From contig JAIKZM010000124.1 in assembly GCA_024682215.1 (NCBI GenBank), forward strand, positions 1 through 33,894: DNA of 33,894 bases, written 5' to 3'. Shown in pieces: positions 33,518-33,894 of this stretch (position 1 is the stretch's first letter; each line of letters starts with the position of its first letter). The notes under the pieces are model-generated. The model was given only the letters and a program-made list of their open reading frames with translations. It had not been told where the DNA came from and made no database searches. The translations under genes and the position numbers were made by a program. Source of the DNA: Saccharofermentans sp. (GTDB lineage: Bacteria > Bacillota > Clostridia > Saccharofermentanales > Saccharofermentanaceae).

Positions 33518-33894
33518 ATGAAGAAACTGTTCCTCGATCTTTCAGGCGGCGATAATCCCGCATCGGTCATCTGCGAAGGCGCTTTCAGCGCTCTTTCAAA
33601 GACGCCCGGACTTTTCATTTCTTTCGTAGGCCCGGCCTCGGACTATGAAGGAGTTGCCGAAAAGCATTCGAATCTGAAGGACAGGTTTGATTTCATTTAT
33701 TCTGAGTCAGCGCTCACAAATAAAGACAACCCGATGCTCGCAGCTAAGCCCGGCGCTTCTTTTTCGATGTCGGTCGCACTTGAGTCGCTCTCGAAATGCG
33801 AAGACCCTGCAGCTGTTGTCAGCGTAGGCAACACCGGTGCGCTCGTCATTACATCGGTCATCAAGATCGGACTTGAGACAGGCAATAAGAGGCC
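33518..33894 (+). CDS. plsX: phosphate acyltransferase PlsX, 5' part only
   Basis: The reading frame opens at ATG 33518 (one base after the fakA stop) and runs off the window after about 125 residues. It shows the PlsX start KKLFLDLSGGDNP, a GPASDYEGV strand, the segment NKDNPMLAAKPGASFSMSVALE and the nucleotide-phosphate loop VSVGNTGALV. PlsX exchanges acyl groups between acyl-ACP and acyl-phosphate and so connects FakA to phospholipid synthesis. There is no separate ribosome site, so translation is probably coupled to fakA. The first block reads DLSGGD where DAMGGD is common. Confidence 0.9.
   Translation, partial: MKKLFLDLSGGDNPASVICEGAFSALSKTPGLFISFVGPASDYEGVAEKHSNLKDRFDFIYSESALTNKDNPMLAAKPGASFSMSVALESLSKCEDPAAVVSVGNTGALVITSVIKIGLETGNKR

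Overview
This window reads as chromosome from a Gram-positive, low-to-mid G+C anaerobe of the class Clostridia. The groESL operon has a perfect CIRCE operator, the promoters are sigma-A-like, most genes start behind AAGGAG-type ribosome sites, and several products belong to families typical of gut or rumen Clostridia (DUF5711-like, DUF6106-like, PFL/UPF0210, BspA-type LRR, FakB/FakA). No rRNA, tRNA, IS element or phage gene was recognised. The genus cannot be fixed from sequence alone.

Layout. (1) 1-2414: a strong promoter with a perfect cre-like operator drives a DUF1905-like/C39-like peptidase fusion. An intrinsic terminator follows, then a polytopic membrane protein with GT-C features. (2) 2453-4551: promoter, CIRCE, groES, groEL, terminator. 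(3) 4602-5940: a small DUF6106-like membrane protein overlapping an acyl-ACP thioesterase. (4) 6032-15524: a long co-directional run with a Gld-type ABC exporter (ATPase, permease, GldG-like auxiliary protein), a DUF4340-like protein, a DUF5711-like beta-propeller, a CYTH protein and two FAD-dependent oxidoreductases. (5) 15562-18555: an ACT-domain protein, a PFL/UPF0210 protein and an intracellular GH13 enzyme. (6) 18749-23222: separately transcribed genes, namely a secreted BspA-like protein, argH (minus strand), a Thr-rich lipoprotein, a PD-(D/E)XK-like nuclease behind an unusual inverted-repeat array, and a zinc-ribbon membrane protein (minus strand).

(7) 23364-33894 is the most coherent block and looks like a lipid/acyl-chain locus. 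A GT2 glycosyltransferase with membrane segments, an HSL-type esterase, an acyl-adenylating enzyme fused to a carrier domain, a protein with two PlsC acyltransferase domains, and a free acyl carrier protein are tightly packed or overlapping. They are followed by two FakB-like DegV proteins flanking a membrane-anchored alpha/beta hydrolase with Cys in the nucleophile position, then FakA, then the start of PlsX, which is cut by the window end. Together these suggest release, activation and re-esterification of fatty acids, with acyl chains entering either through the adenylating enzyme (acyl-ACP) or through FakAB (acyl-phosphate, exchanged to ACP by PlsX). The glycosyltransferase hints at an acylated glycolipid end product. 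That end product is inference.

The two signals most worth following are the acyl-adenylation/tandem-PlsC operon, and the three 40-bp inverted repeats spaced 74 and 73 bp apart in front of the nuclease-like gene.
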